Source: Lithospermum erythrorhizon | Taxonomy: Eukaryota; Streptophyta; Magnoliopsida; Boraginales; Boraginaceae | Assembly (NCBI GenBank): GCA_019722365.1 | Contig: JADFUC010001773.1 | Span: forward strand, 434,001 to 498,000 | Direction: 5' to 3' | DNA length: 64,000 nucleotides | Shown: positions 23,833-34,703 of the stretch, piece by piece | Layout: every line of letters starts with the position of its first letter | How positions within the stretch are numbered: position 1 is the stretch's first letter | Position numbers and translations under genes: made by a program | Notes under the pieces: generated by a model | The model's database searches: none | Told to the model about the DNA's origin: nothing | The model's input: the letters and a program-made list of their open reading frames with translations, nothing else

Positions 23833-26444
23833 ATGACTATTAGAAGTTTTAAGCCTGTGACTGAAAAAAAGTCAAGGAAACCCAAAAAAGAGGTTGATGA
23901 AAAAACCCCATTATTGCCTACTCACAATGAAGAACATTGTGGTGAGTTTAATGGGGCTTCTTATAGTGGTGCTGTGTTTAATTTGTCCACTACTATTGTT
24001 GGTGCTGGAATTATGGCATTACCAGCCACCATGAAAGTTCTAGGACTCATTCCTGGTATTACTATGATCATACTTATGGCACTAGTTGCAGAGTCTTCTA
24101 TTGAGTATTTGATTAGATTTAGTCGGGCGGCGAAATCGGTTTCTTATGGTGGAGTTATGGGGAATGCATTTGGGAAATATGGGAAAATGTTACTGCAAAT
24201 GTGTGTATTGATAAATAACATTGGTATGCTTGTTGTATACATGATCATCATAGGTATGGTTGGTTACTTGTTGAATTATTAGTTGTACCTTTATTGACTT
24301 TTGACAGTTTCAGTTTCATGTCCTTAGAGTCAAAGATTTGTGTTCTCTTCGATATAATGGAATAAAATCTTACGTGCAGCTTGTATCTGTGGCAGGAACT
24401 AGTATATAGTGTTTTGTTTCATTCTTGGATGATTAGGAAACAGCACCAGTATTTATCACGGGGGAGTAGGTTGTTACTATCCGACCCTCTACCTTGCTTA
24501 GAGGGGAGTCTTGTCAACAGGCATTGGGGTGTGTTAATGTTTGATTGACTTTGACAGTTTATTGAAGTTTGATAATTTGATGTCTTAATTGAAAAGCATT
24601 GGTTTTCTTGTGGATGTCCAGGGGATGTGCTTTCTGGAACAACTGAAGATGGAATTCACCATGCAGGTGTCCTAGAAGGGTGGTTTGGAATCCGCTGGTG
24701 GAATGGCAGATTCTTTGTACTTCTTGTCACCACCCTCGCGGTATTCACACCATTGGCAAGTCTAAAGCACATTGGTAGGTCCTTCTTTACCATCTACAAA
24801 CTCCATTATTCCAAAAATGATTATTGTTTGTTGGTCACTTGATAAAAGTTGTTATTTTAATCTTCAATACTTCTGAATGATGAGTTACCTCATAATTCGA
24901 AATTAAAGATTATCTTTTTCGGAAGTTTAGTGCAAATTACTAGCTTTTAGGTGCATCATTGACATTACTTTATGTGTAATACATGCATACATAAGGTATT
25001 TTGGTTTTGTTATCGAAATATGATAAGGACTTTGGTAACCAATGCTTTGAAGTTGTGATCTTGTTAGCAATTCACCACAACTCACAGTAACATAGTTGGA
25101 CCCTTTGGCTTAGTATCTTTATCAGTCCTCACCTTAGTCACCTAGAGAATGTAATGTTTCACTGGGTGATTATTCATCATACATTCAACTGAAGTCTGTT
25201 TAGTACTTATGTTGAAGGTGAGATTATTTTGTCTGAACAGTTCTGTTTTTTATTCAATTGAAAGAAGATCTAATCTGTCTTGGCTACTGCAGATTCTCTA
25301 AGGCATACATCCGCAATATCCATGGGACTCGCCTTAGTTTTCCTCGTCGTTACTGTTGGAATTACTTTCTACAAGTTACTAACTGGAACTATTTCGATGC
25401 CAAGAATGTTTCCTGAAGTTCCTAATTTGGCATCAGTCTTCAATCTCTTCACTGTGGTTCCTGTCCTTGTTACTGCATATATCTGTCATTACAATGGTAT
25501 GTTTTACTATCTCGGTACTTAATTTTCGATATCCACTTATTTCTGCATATTGAGGAATATGTGTATATGCTTATTTAAATGGTGGTTCTAGTCTCCCATT
25601 TTAATATTTTTAACACAAGTTACTTAAAGAGAGGAAACTTAAAGTTAATTCACATCATTGGATTGGGATGAAACCTTATAATGTGGTATATATTATTTCT
25701 GATTTATTGCATCTTTCCCTGCAGTGCACTCCATAGAAAATGAACTCAAGGACAGGAAACAGATTAGAGCGGTAGTGCGTTCTTCTCTTTCTCTCTGTGC
25801 GAGTGTGTATGTCATGACAAGTCTTTTTGGATTCTTACTATTTGGAGACTCAACACTTGATGACGTGCTTGCCAACTTCTCTGCTGACCTTGGAATCCCA
25901 TTTGGCTCTGTTCTTAATGACATTATCCGTGTGAGCTATGCTGCCCACTTAATGCTCGTTTTCCCCATTGTTTTCTTTCCTTTACGGTTGAATTTGGATG
26001 GGCTCCTCTTTCCGTCTGCTAGGTCTTTGACTTCGGATAATTCGAGGTTTGCATTCTTGACTATTGGCCTCATCGGTGTCATCTTTCTCGGTGCAAATTT
26101 CATACCCAGCATTTGGGATGCTTTCCAGTTTACCGGTGCAACAGCTGCAGTTTGCCTTGGCTTTATATTTCCAGCTGCCATCACTCTCAGGTATATAGCA
26201 ATGTACCAGGTTTTCTATGCTAAAATGAAATTAAATACTAATAACAAGCCTAAGTTTCATGCTTGGGAAAATTTGACAAGCTAGAATTCCCCGTTTGTGC
26301 TACAGGGACAAATATGGTATCGCCACGAGAAAGGACAAGATTGTTTGCATTTTCATGATCATCCTCGCTGTGTTCGCCAACATGGTTGCAATATACAGTG
26401 ATGCTTATGCCTTGATCAAGAAGAACAGTTCAGCCCGTGAATAA
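23833..26444 (+). CDS. AVT6A: amino acid transporter, AVT6 (AVT6A-like) family
   Basis: Five coding exons: 23833-24253, 24622-24774, 25293-25496, 25725-26190 and 26306-26444. All introns are GT-AG and phases close to a 460-residue protein, the usual length of AVT6. The N-terminus is basic and carries KTPLLP before the first membrane segment. The AAAP-family signature around the first helices (GASYSGAVFNLSTTIVGAGI, ALPATMKVLG) is intact. About eleven hydrophobic segments follow, and the protein ends in a short KKNSSARE tail. AVT6 proteins export amino acids such as Asp and Glu from the vacuole in plants. The start is the first Met after an untranslated leader that is probably itself spliced. 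A TATATATA-like stretch near 23235 is a possible promoter element. Confidence 0.9.
24440..24535. repeat. SINE-like fragment in AVT6 intron 1
   Basis: The string GTAGGTTGTTACTATCCGACCC resembles the GTAAGGTTGCATACTATCTGATCCCC segment at 29861-29887 in the ABHD17-like gene. Both match the GGTAAGGTTGCGTAC-type consensus found in dispersed plant short retroposons. Only a piece is present and no target duplication was found. Confidence 0.3.
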
Positions 26445-27854
26445 TCTGAAATGGCGCTTAGCAGCAGCGACATTCTCTGGTGGTGTGTAGATCTCAATTC
26501 AATGTCATTTTAGAAGTTTGTTGCACCAAGTCTTAAACAACTTAATTATTCTTAATGAAATGTGAGTTGCTTTTTTCAAAGATTTGAAAGGCATTTAAAT
26601 GGTGTATTATATATTGTACTTCACGTAATGTATTATGTATGAATATTGGAGTCCGAGTGTGGAATATTTTTGTGGCGATGTAATATAAAACTACTAGTCA
26701 TCGTATTGGCCATTTAGTAATTCAAACCGAATCTCTATATTTATTAGTATATATTACATGTAAGTATTAAATTAGTAATATGTATTTAACAATATGAATT
26801 AACCCATGAAAATTCAAAATTTTATTAACAAAAATGCTCAAATTAAGTTGATATCGAATGTAACCTTAAGGGTTTCGACTCGAGGAGGATTTGACAAATG
26901 TCATCCTTGGTTTCCATGCTATAGAGTCTTTCTTGAATGCTAGCTTGAGGTTTTACTCTTCATATATATCTTGTTTTATGCTCAGGTCAATATGGAGATG
27001 GGCAGACCTCGCTGTATGATCGTTATGGTTACTGATATTAGTAATGAAAAACTTCTTGCCAACAGTTGCATAAATGGGATGGTAATGTTTGGGAGAATAA
27101 GGCAAGGTACCCAAAGGTTGCCTCTTATACTCATCTCACCGACGAGGTGCATAGGGATGAATCCGTCAAGCTTGCCATGCCTATATGGATCATTGTTTAT
27201 TTCCTCATCATGCTTGAATAACTTTCTAGTTTCAATCTCCTATATACTTGTATTATTGTATAGATTTCAATATGATGTCAAGTCTACATTATCTCTATCT
27301 ATTTGATGACTTGATAAAGAGGCACATGTTCGTGGGTTGACATCTTAGTTGTAGCATGTAGGCATACGATTTTAATGGGATGAGCTATTAAGGTGCCAAA
27401 AGAGGCATTGACAACTAAAGAATTTTCGATATATAAAAGACATAGTACATACAAAACAACTCTATTGCGGGACGTGCAAAATAAGCATCAAATCCTAACA
27501 GATGAGAATCAGTGTGTTGTTACTAACATTTCAGAAGCGAAAAATTGCAGCTTAGAAACAGAGAAGAATGACTATTCCATTGGATAGAATATATACAACA
27601 TACATGAATGTACTCCAGATCATTGGAGGAAAAAATGGAAGAGAAGATTTCTGTTGCAAACATAACCAACAGGCAATGAAAGAAATATAAATAGACAATT
27701 CTAGTTGTTAGGACTGACCTTTCTAATATTGTCAGGCCTTTGTTTCAGCAGGTTTGAAACAATTTATGTTGCACAATGCAGCCGAGCGCATCATATCTCC
27801 AAATCTGTCACCAAAGATTCTAACAATCAAGAAAGGGTTGAAATATTTAAAATT
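26445..27854. other. intergenic; no gene assigned
   Basis: The first part holds the AVT6 3' UTR. An open frame at 26971-27306 (111 codons) has no recognisable family. In another frame a stretch reads NKARYPKVASYTHLTDEVHR, which looks like decayed coding sequence but could not be identified. The remainder, up to the minus-strand hydrolase gene, is AT-rich. Confidence 0.4.
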
Positions 27855-29839
27855 TTAGCTAATACTTCCAAATTGATGAAGTCGAAAGAGTGTAAGTAAA
27901 GATCTCAACCGATCAATGCTTTTTCGTGGTTTTTCTGATTGAGCCATAATGTTTGTTGTTTTATCTGCAAAATCCATGCTCTTTGTCAACCTTTCCTGCT
28001 TATCCACACTGGTCCTTGATTTCTCTTTTTGATCTATACTCCCTCTGGGCTTCTCTTTCTGGTCTGTACTCGTCCTAGGCTTACTATCTCTCTGATCTAT
28101 GCTTGATTTCGATCTCCAATCTGTGCTGTTTCGAGGTTTGTCTAATTGATCTGTATGCGGAACTGATATATTCTTCCAATGTGGTGATTTCCCGATAACT
28201 GCTATGAATTTCTTCAAGTGCTTAATATATTCAGGATAAAGTTCCAAGTCACAATGGTTGCCACCATTGACCCATAATGGCTCATATTTCTGCTTAGAAA
28301 CCTCCCACAACTGCTTACCATGAGTGCAATCAACAACATCATCAGCAGTTCCCTGTACATGGGGTTTGAATACATGGTGTGTCATGTTCAAACTACTGTC
28401 AGATAATAAATTAACACTCCATGCAATCGGTATTTCTGGTTAAGCACACTTCATAGTGGGAAAGTCATAGTCTTACAAGAACTAAGATGAATGCAAATCA
28501 AGAGCATATGACGTTAAAAAAAAAATTGCACGAGAATAATAAATATTTTATTATATTCTGGTGAATTCATATCCTCAATTCCTCATTAAGAAACCTTCAG
28601 AATAATAGCCCCATTTAACTAATTAACAGTTGTCCTAATTACGGTTGGTATATGTACCTTGTACCTCTGTATTAGTGAAATAATGAACCTCACACCAAAT
28701 ATTGGCACTAGAGCTATGATTGGCATGAGGCAACTAAAAAAAGCTTGAACTGGTGACACTAAAATGTATGCCAGGAACCAATAAATAAATATGGTCGACT
28801 GAATAGTTTCGGCAAAAAATAAACTGCAGTGAACTCCTACCAAGCAAAACAAGCACGAGATAGGATAAGGTTACCTAAGTAAATCCTAACTTCATGCAAG
28901 AGTTGGGGAATCATTGAGTAGACAGAAAAAGAAATTTCAAGTAGCTTATAAGTTAGAATTAGACATACTCACATGTATTACCAAAACTGGGCATTCAACC
29001 AATGGTATTTTGTCAATATTCTGCAAAAATGAAATGTTTTCATCAGTACTTGAATAATATTATAAAGACATGTTACTACAATAGCATCAATAGATCGTAA
29101 GCATGGATAAAAAATAAATGTACCTTGTATATGTCAAACCAGTATGTCCGTTTAACTGGATACATGACCCGGAGTCCAGACATGATCGGACTATGAAGGA
29201 CTACGGCCCTCAACCTTGGCAAACGGGACCCCAAGTCACCGTGTTACTTCAACAGTTGTCCATACAGTATGATGTCTTCTTCTTTTGCCCCATAAGTGTC
29301 CAGAAGACATCTATAAGCAGCTTCTATGTCTGCGTAAGTGTTCTGCTCACTAGGCTGTCAAAAGTACATAACAACATAATTTTAGATTCCTAAAATGGCA
29401 AATCTTCAGCATAAGCATTAATCAAACTTCGCATACCTTTCCAGTAGACTTCCCATAACCAGAATAGTCATACCTACTCGGAAAATATAGTTGAGCAGAA
29501 AAGAATTAAAGATCAGGGGTTGTTAACCACATTTGTCATTGAACTACCAAACAACAAGTATGGTGGTATTACCACAACCAAATGCATTTAGATACTGTAG
29601 TTCATAAGCATAAAATAGCCGAGGCACACTTTACAATCCCAGATCCCAATGATAATAATTAAACACTTAGCTCATTTATGCAATCCTAGCATTGGGACAC
29701 AATCCTTTTCTTGTCTCATTACACATGAGTGACCAAAAGGTTTAGTTTCTTTTTGTTAATCCATTACCAGTTGTCCATCCATCCTGCCATCTATAAGTAG
29801 TAGTTAGTGTTTGCACCTCACTTTACGGTCAATTCGGGA

Positions 29840-29915
29840 GTGGTCTCCCCGTTATCACAGAGGTAAGGTTGCATACTATCTGATCCCCCCTAACTTCGAA
29901 GGCATAGGTTGAGTA
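29840..29915. repeat. SINE-like fragment in intron 1 of the ABHD17-like gene
   Basis: Contains GAGGTAAGGTTGCATACTATC followed by a pyrimidine-rich CTGATCCCCCCTAAC. It is similar to the fragment in AVT6 intron 1 at 24440-24535. No poly-A tail or flanking duplication is visible. Confidence 0.35.
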
Positions 29916-30260
29916 CCATTATATTGAGGTAGTATAACACATCAAAATACTAAAAACAACAATATACTCAAATTCAGAAACCAAATATCCAAACCATACA
30001 CCATTATATTGAGGTAGTATAACACAACAAAATACTGTAAACAACAATATACTCAAATTCAGAAAACCAAATATCCAAACCATACACCATTATATTAAGG
30101 AACCATAACACATCAAAACACTGAAAACAACAATATGCTCAAATTCAGAAAACCAAATATCCAAACCATACCATTATAGAGTATAACACATTAAAATACT
30201 AAAAACAACAATATACTCAAATTCAAGAAACCAAATACACAAACCATACCCCATAATATT
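29916..30260. repeat. minisatellite, 80-86-bp unit, about four copies, overlapping a splice donor
   Basis: Unit starts with CCAT(T/A)ATATT at 29916, 30001, 30087, 30171 and 30251, giving spacings of 85, 86, 84 and 80. Each unit contains AACAACAATAT(A/G)CTCAAATTCA and AACCAAATA.CCAAACCATAC. The last unit boundary coincides with the 5' splice site of intron 1 of the minus-strand hydrolase gene: exon 1 ends at 30250. The array therefore consists of duplicated intron start plus the last bases of exon 1. Confidence 0.85.
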
Positions 30261-30551
30261 GAGACGAAGATGGACACTGAGTTCACTAAAAAGGTCAACC
30301 ATTTGACCAAGATCAGCAGCATTGCCATGAGAATACAACAAAGTGAGCTTTGCTAGAGGATTCTTTACATAAACAGCTACAATTTGCGTCCCTCTCTTTG
30401 TCTCAAGCTTCACAACATCAACATTACTTCTCTCAACCACCTCAGTCATCTTCAGCTTCCCATCTCCGCCTTCAACCACCCCATACGACGGCGGTTCTGG
30501 TGGAAAAAAAGCTAGCTTTGATGCCATTGTTGATGTTACACCCCCCATTTT

Positions 30552-31110
30552 TCAATTTCAACCAATACCCACAAAAAATTACACCTTATTGCATCAAATA
30601 TTGATAAAAATCACATAAAAATTGATAAATATCACACCTTTGATAAATATTGGTAAACAAATTATTGAGTGATTTTGAATTTCACCCAATACCCAAATAC
30701 AATCACACCTTTATTGCATAAAATATTAATAAAAATCACACCTTTGATAAATATTGATAAACAAATTTATTGGGTGATTTTGAATTTCACCCAATATTCA
30801 CAAAAAATCACACCTTTATTGCATAAAATAGTGATAAACACACACCTTTGATACCAAAAAAAGATAAAAATCACACCTTTGATATATATTGATAAAAATC
30901 ACACCTTTAATAATATAAAATTAATAAAAAACACAATTTTGATAAATGAATATTGATAAAGATCAAATCTTTAATACATCAAATATTTTAAAAAAATCAC
31001 ACCTTTGATAAATATTGATAAAATAACACATTTAATACATATAAAATTAATAAAAGTCACAAGTTTGATACATAAATATTGATAAAGATCAAATCTTTAA
31101 TATATAAAAT
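30552..31110. repeat. complex tandem repeat upstream of the ABHD17-like start codon
   Basis: A higher-order unit of about 110 bases (AATTTCACCCAATA, then TCACACCTTTATTGCATAAAATA, then TTTGATAAATATTGATAAAC) occurs about three times between 30552 and 30850. It then decays into shorter units of about 27-35 bases built on TCACACCTTTGATAAATATT and ending with GATCAAATCTTTAATA. The array starts within a few bases of the ATG on the minus strand, so it must form the 5' UTR or core promoter of the gene. Confidence 0.8.
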
Positions 31111-32889
31111 ATTTATAATAATTATTTTTAAATACAAATCCAAGTGGGTTTTGAATTTTTATATATATACTTTTTTTGAGGTTTGGAAATTTAGGTTTGA
31201 TAGTATGGAGGGGCTAATGGGTGATGGAAATGAGAAATTTCAATTGTTTGGAGTTTATTTATTTTAACTATTTAGAAGATATTAAAGGCAAAATAGATTT
31301 ATTTTTAACGTTTTTTTCATTTATTGTATATTTATTATTCGTATTTACTGTACTTCCTCCCTCCAGATTTATACTCTCCAGAATATTTCACTCCAATTTT
31401 TAAATATGTAATTTTTTTTCCATTTTGCACTTGAATAAATAAGGAAATGAGTAATTAATATACTTTGGTATTAATCAATACATACTTCGTAAGTAAGTCT
31501 TGTATTGACATGACTAATGCACTTTTCATTCTCTATTAAATATCCATTAAAAAATACTCATTCGTCGATTTACTGCAAATGGCAAAATGTTATCTTTCCT
31601 TTTTACTTGATGATAAGGAATTCAATGTAATTTTATTTTAATCTTTCCAATTTTATACATTAATAAAGTATTTTTTGTTTTCATGAGTAATTAAAATTTT
31701 TTTTTTATAAAGTACCTTTTTTAAGAATATGTAGTAATATTAATCAGCGTAGCCAAAAAATAATTTTTCTTGTGATCGAGTAAATTGAGACGGAAGTTGT
31801 ATGAAACGTTAAATAATGAATACTTACCCATCGTATAAAAACAAATGATAATTTAGTACTAATATTATTATTCAACCAATTTCTTAAATTCTATCAAGAA
31901 TCAAATGTTCTCTCATATTAATTGACAGATGGTGTGACTTCAGGCGTTGATAGTAAAATTAATGTGTACGAATACATTGACAAGGTCCAAGCGAGAGGCA
32001 GAAAGAGGTCGAAGAATGTACTGCAATAAGATTGAAGAAAATTATGTGTTTATGTTATACTCATTTTATTTTTTTAATTTGTTATTTTACGTATTAAGGT
32101 GTAAGCTTTTGTGAAGTGATTATCTTTCTACATTAACTGAAAGCCCATATATTAAAAAAGTTATTAGAAAATAATATTAGCAGTATTTTTAAAAGCGAAT
32201 CAATAATCTGAATTTTACTTATATTTATTAGAGCAATATGAAGTAATAGAAATGCAGTAATTAATGGAGTAGCAGGAAGACACATAGTGGTAGAGCTTCG
32301 TCACAGGTGAAGCTTTGGGTGATGTAATAAAACATAATTTTTAGTAAATCCAAGTCGTGATTTTCTTTGATCCTTTTCTGTATGATCTTGATAAATTTAA
32401 AATTGACTTTTTTTAATCAAAGTAATGTAACATTTAACAGATTGGAAGAAATTTGTTTTAGTTCGTTGTATACAATGTACATAAAATTGGAGTATATAAA
32501 TTGTTACATTGTTTGATATTTTGATTGCATTAGTAAACCATTACTTAAAAACAATGGATCTCTAATCTTGTTTCTGCATTTGTTTTACTAGTTCCACTAG
32601 CACATGCCTCACCAAACCCAAGCCAAGACTTTTTCTTTTTCCCCTTTTCTTTAACTTTGATTATTATTAGTAGTACAATTTTGGAAATTATTTGACCAAT
32701 TACATAAATTTCCACAAAAGTACTATGTAACATTCTCATTGTATTCATAGTTGTCCAAATCCGACCTCTGTTTCCGCGTTTACTTTGGATTAATATGAAA
32801 TTCCAAAACCACTATATATTTTGTTCTTCATTTGTCCATTTAAATACTTGGTTGTGATTGTTGTTAATGCTTGGAAATTAATGGGTTGT
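31111..32889. other. intergenic region between divergent hydrolase and kinase genes
   Basis: AT-rich sequence with no gene. The two flanking genes are transcribed away from each other, so both promoters lie here. A TATATATT box with a following pyrimidine stretch near 32813 is a candidate promoter element for the kinase gene to the right. Confidence 0.45.
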
Positions 32890-33690
32890 TAGTTGATCAG
32901 GTACTGAATCTTTCATTGAATTCTTTTGTTCATTGACTTATTTTAGTGATATTGGTATTTGGGTATGATTTGTTCAATTATGCAAGAATTTAGATTGTTG
33001 TTATAATTTGTTGTTGATCAGGTACTGAAACTTTCAGTGAATTATTCTTGTTCATTGGCTTGTTTTAGTGATGTTGGTATTTGGGTATTGATTATTTGAT
33101 GATCATATTGGTTTGTTGAATTATGCAAGCATTTAGATTGTTTAAAGACCTCATTTTTGTGATAATTTGTTGTTCATCAGGTACTGAAGCTTTCAGTGAA
33201 TTCTTTTGATCATTGACTTCTTTTAGTGATGTTGGTATTTGGGTATTGACTATTTGATGATCATCTTGGGTTGTTCAATTATGCAAGAATTTAGATTGTT
33301 TAAAGACTTCATTTTTGTGATATTTTATTGTTGCTAGTGAGGTAACAATTTAGGTACTGAATCTTTTCGAAGTCATCTACCTCATTATCGTGTCTCCCAT
33401 TGTGTGTTCGTTGTTTTAATTGATTGTATATGCATTATGGACATCACAGGTGGTTATAATCAAGTACTAATGCATGATATGATTGTGTAAACCGGGATGA
33501 ACAGTGATATTGTGAAAGAAGGTAGAGGATACTCGCCGCTGGATCTTTCAATAAAATTTTGTTCATTGACTTATTTAGTGATTTTGGAATTTGGGTGTGA
33601 ATTACTAGATGATCATTTTGGTTTGTTCAGTTATGCAAGAATTTAGATTGCTTAAAGACTTCATTTTGGTGATAATTTATTGTTGCTAGT
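32890..33690. repeat. tandem array, 120-160-bp unit, with repeated splice-donor-like motif
   Basis: Units begin at about 32899, 33020 and 33178 with ATCAGGTACTGAA(T/A/G)CTTTCA, and a truncated unit lacking that head is near 33540. Each continues with TTCATTG.CTT.TTTTAGTGAT.TTGGTATTTGGGTAT and ATTATGCAAG.ATTTAGATTGTT. The array lies upstream of the kinase coding region and downstream of its probable promoter, so it is likely in a 5' UTR intron. Confidence 0.85.
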
Positions 33691-34085
33691 GATGTAACGT
33701 TTCATGGGTATTCAAAGTTTTGAGATTTAAGGAAGAAGCTTTTGGAGCTTATTATGCTGGATTTAGGATCAAGATTACTTCCTGATGTTGGAAAAGATGC
33801 ATTTTTGCCACTTAGATACTTTATTGATGTAGTTTTAATGGGATTTAAAATTTTGAGATTTGAGGAAGAACCTTTTTGGTTTTGAGTTTATTATGCTGGA
33901 TTTTGGATCAAAATTATTCCTTGGTGTTGGAAAAGATACATTTTTGTCACTGAGATACTTTGTTGATGCAACGTTTCATGGGTATTTAAAGTTTTCAGAT
34001 TTTAGGTAGAGCCTTTGCTGTTTGGGGTTTATTATGCTGGATTTAGGATTAAGATTATTCTTTATGTTGGAAAAATGCATTTTTT
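33690..34085. repeat. second tandem array, about 137-bp unit, three copies
   Basis: Units start near 33690, 33825 and 33963 with GATG(T/C)A followed by a TTT(C/A)ATGGG(T/A)TTTAAA-like string. Each then carries a GATTT.AGG/GAGG stretch, TTATTATGCTGGATTT.GGAT and a TTGGAAAA.ATGCATTTTT-like string. The array is directly adjacent to, but unrelated in sequence to, the preceding one. Confidence 0.8.
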
Positions 34086-34703
34086 TTTGTCACTTTTGGA
34101 TAGTTTGTTAGATGACATGGATCAATGTAGCATAATGTGAGTCTGGAGATCTTGATGAGTGAGTTACTTTAGTTATCTGCTTCTGTTTTCTGTTGTTACT
34201 GTTTCGGGTGGTGCGCTGATGTCAAATTCTTTGCTAAAACTTCTTTGAGATTAAAGATCATATTGACCAACTGGTTTTTTGTTGTTGTAAATGCAAGGTT
34301 GAGCGATCTTTGTGACTCCTGTTGTAGATATTAATTTCCTATATGCAATGCATCTTAAACGATTGCCTGACTGCTAGTAGGTTGGGTCACCCATTGGCAT
34401 GAATAGTTACGGGTAAAGTGAAAAAAGAGAAGAAACATAAACATTGCCTCGACTGACTCGTCAGCCATTCTGAATTTGTTTGAAATGAAATCTCATCTGA
34501 ATATTATATATACTGTTTTTGTTCTGTAATTAACTTTCAATTTGTTTCGTTGGAGAAGATCTCCCCTGGTGAGCCATGTCTCAACAATCTCTTTGGGTGC
34601 TTCTCACCTCGAGTTTATCTTGCATCTGCTATTGCCATTGTAGGACCCTCTGCTGGCTCCTGAAAGATGTTCTCATTGTCTTTTTATTGCTTAAATCCAA
34701 ATA

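Larger units (their letters stand above)
27855..30548 (-). pseudogene. ABHD17-like alpha/beta hydrolase with in-frame stop at the nucleophile motif
   Basis: Exons on the minus strand: 30250-30548, 29437-29473, 29124-29354, 28973-29020 and 27855-28352; all GT-AG, phases consistent, 369 codons. The N-terminus MGGVTS fits an N-myristoylation signal. YSHGNAADLG at about 72-81 is the oxyanion-hole motif, Asp at about 209-210 lies in GTADDVVD, and the catalytic His at about 238 is in NGGNHCDLE. Where the family has the GQSVGSG nucleophile elbow, this copy reads GQ, then LLK and a TAA stop at 29244-29246. The frame then resumes as DLGSRLPRLRAVV. Alignment to the family motif implies a net loss of six bases spread over about 30. 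ABHD17 proteins are serine hydrolases that depalmitoylate membrane proteins. The Ser/Lys-rich C-terminal tail contains degenerate S.DQKEKPR repeats. The last few C-terminal residues may be mis-spliced in this model. It could be a real null allele, a pseudogene or an assembly error. Confidence 0.82.

Noticed and set aside
26971..27306. 111-codon plus-strand frame as a gene
   Set aside because: No recognisable family, no intron signals or conserved motif; probably chance or decayed transposon sequence.
30552..31110. Regularly repeated 25-35-base units resembling a CRISPR array
   Set aside because: The units are imperfect, contiguous without unique spacers and lie in plant DNA; it is an ordinary minisatellite.
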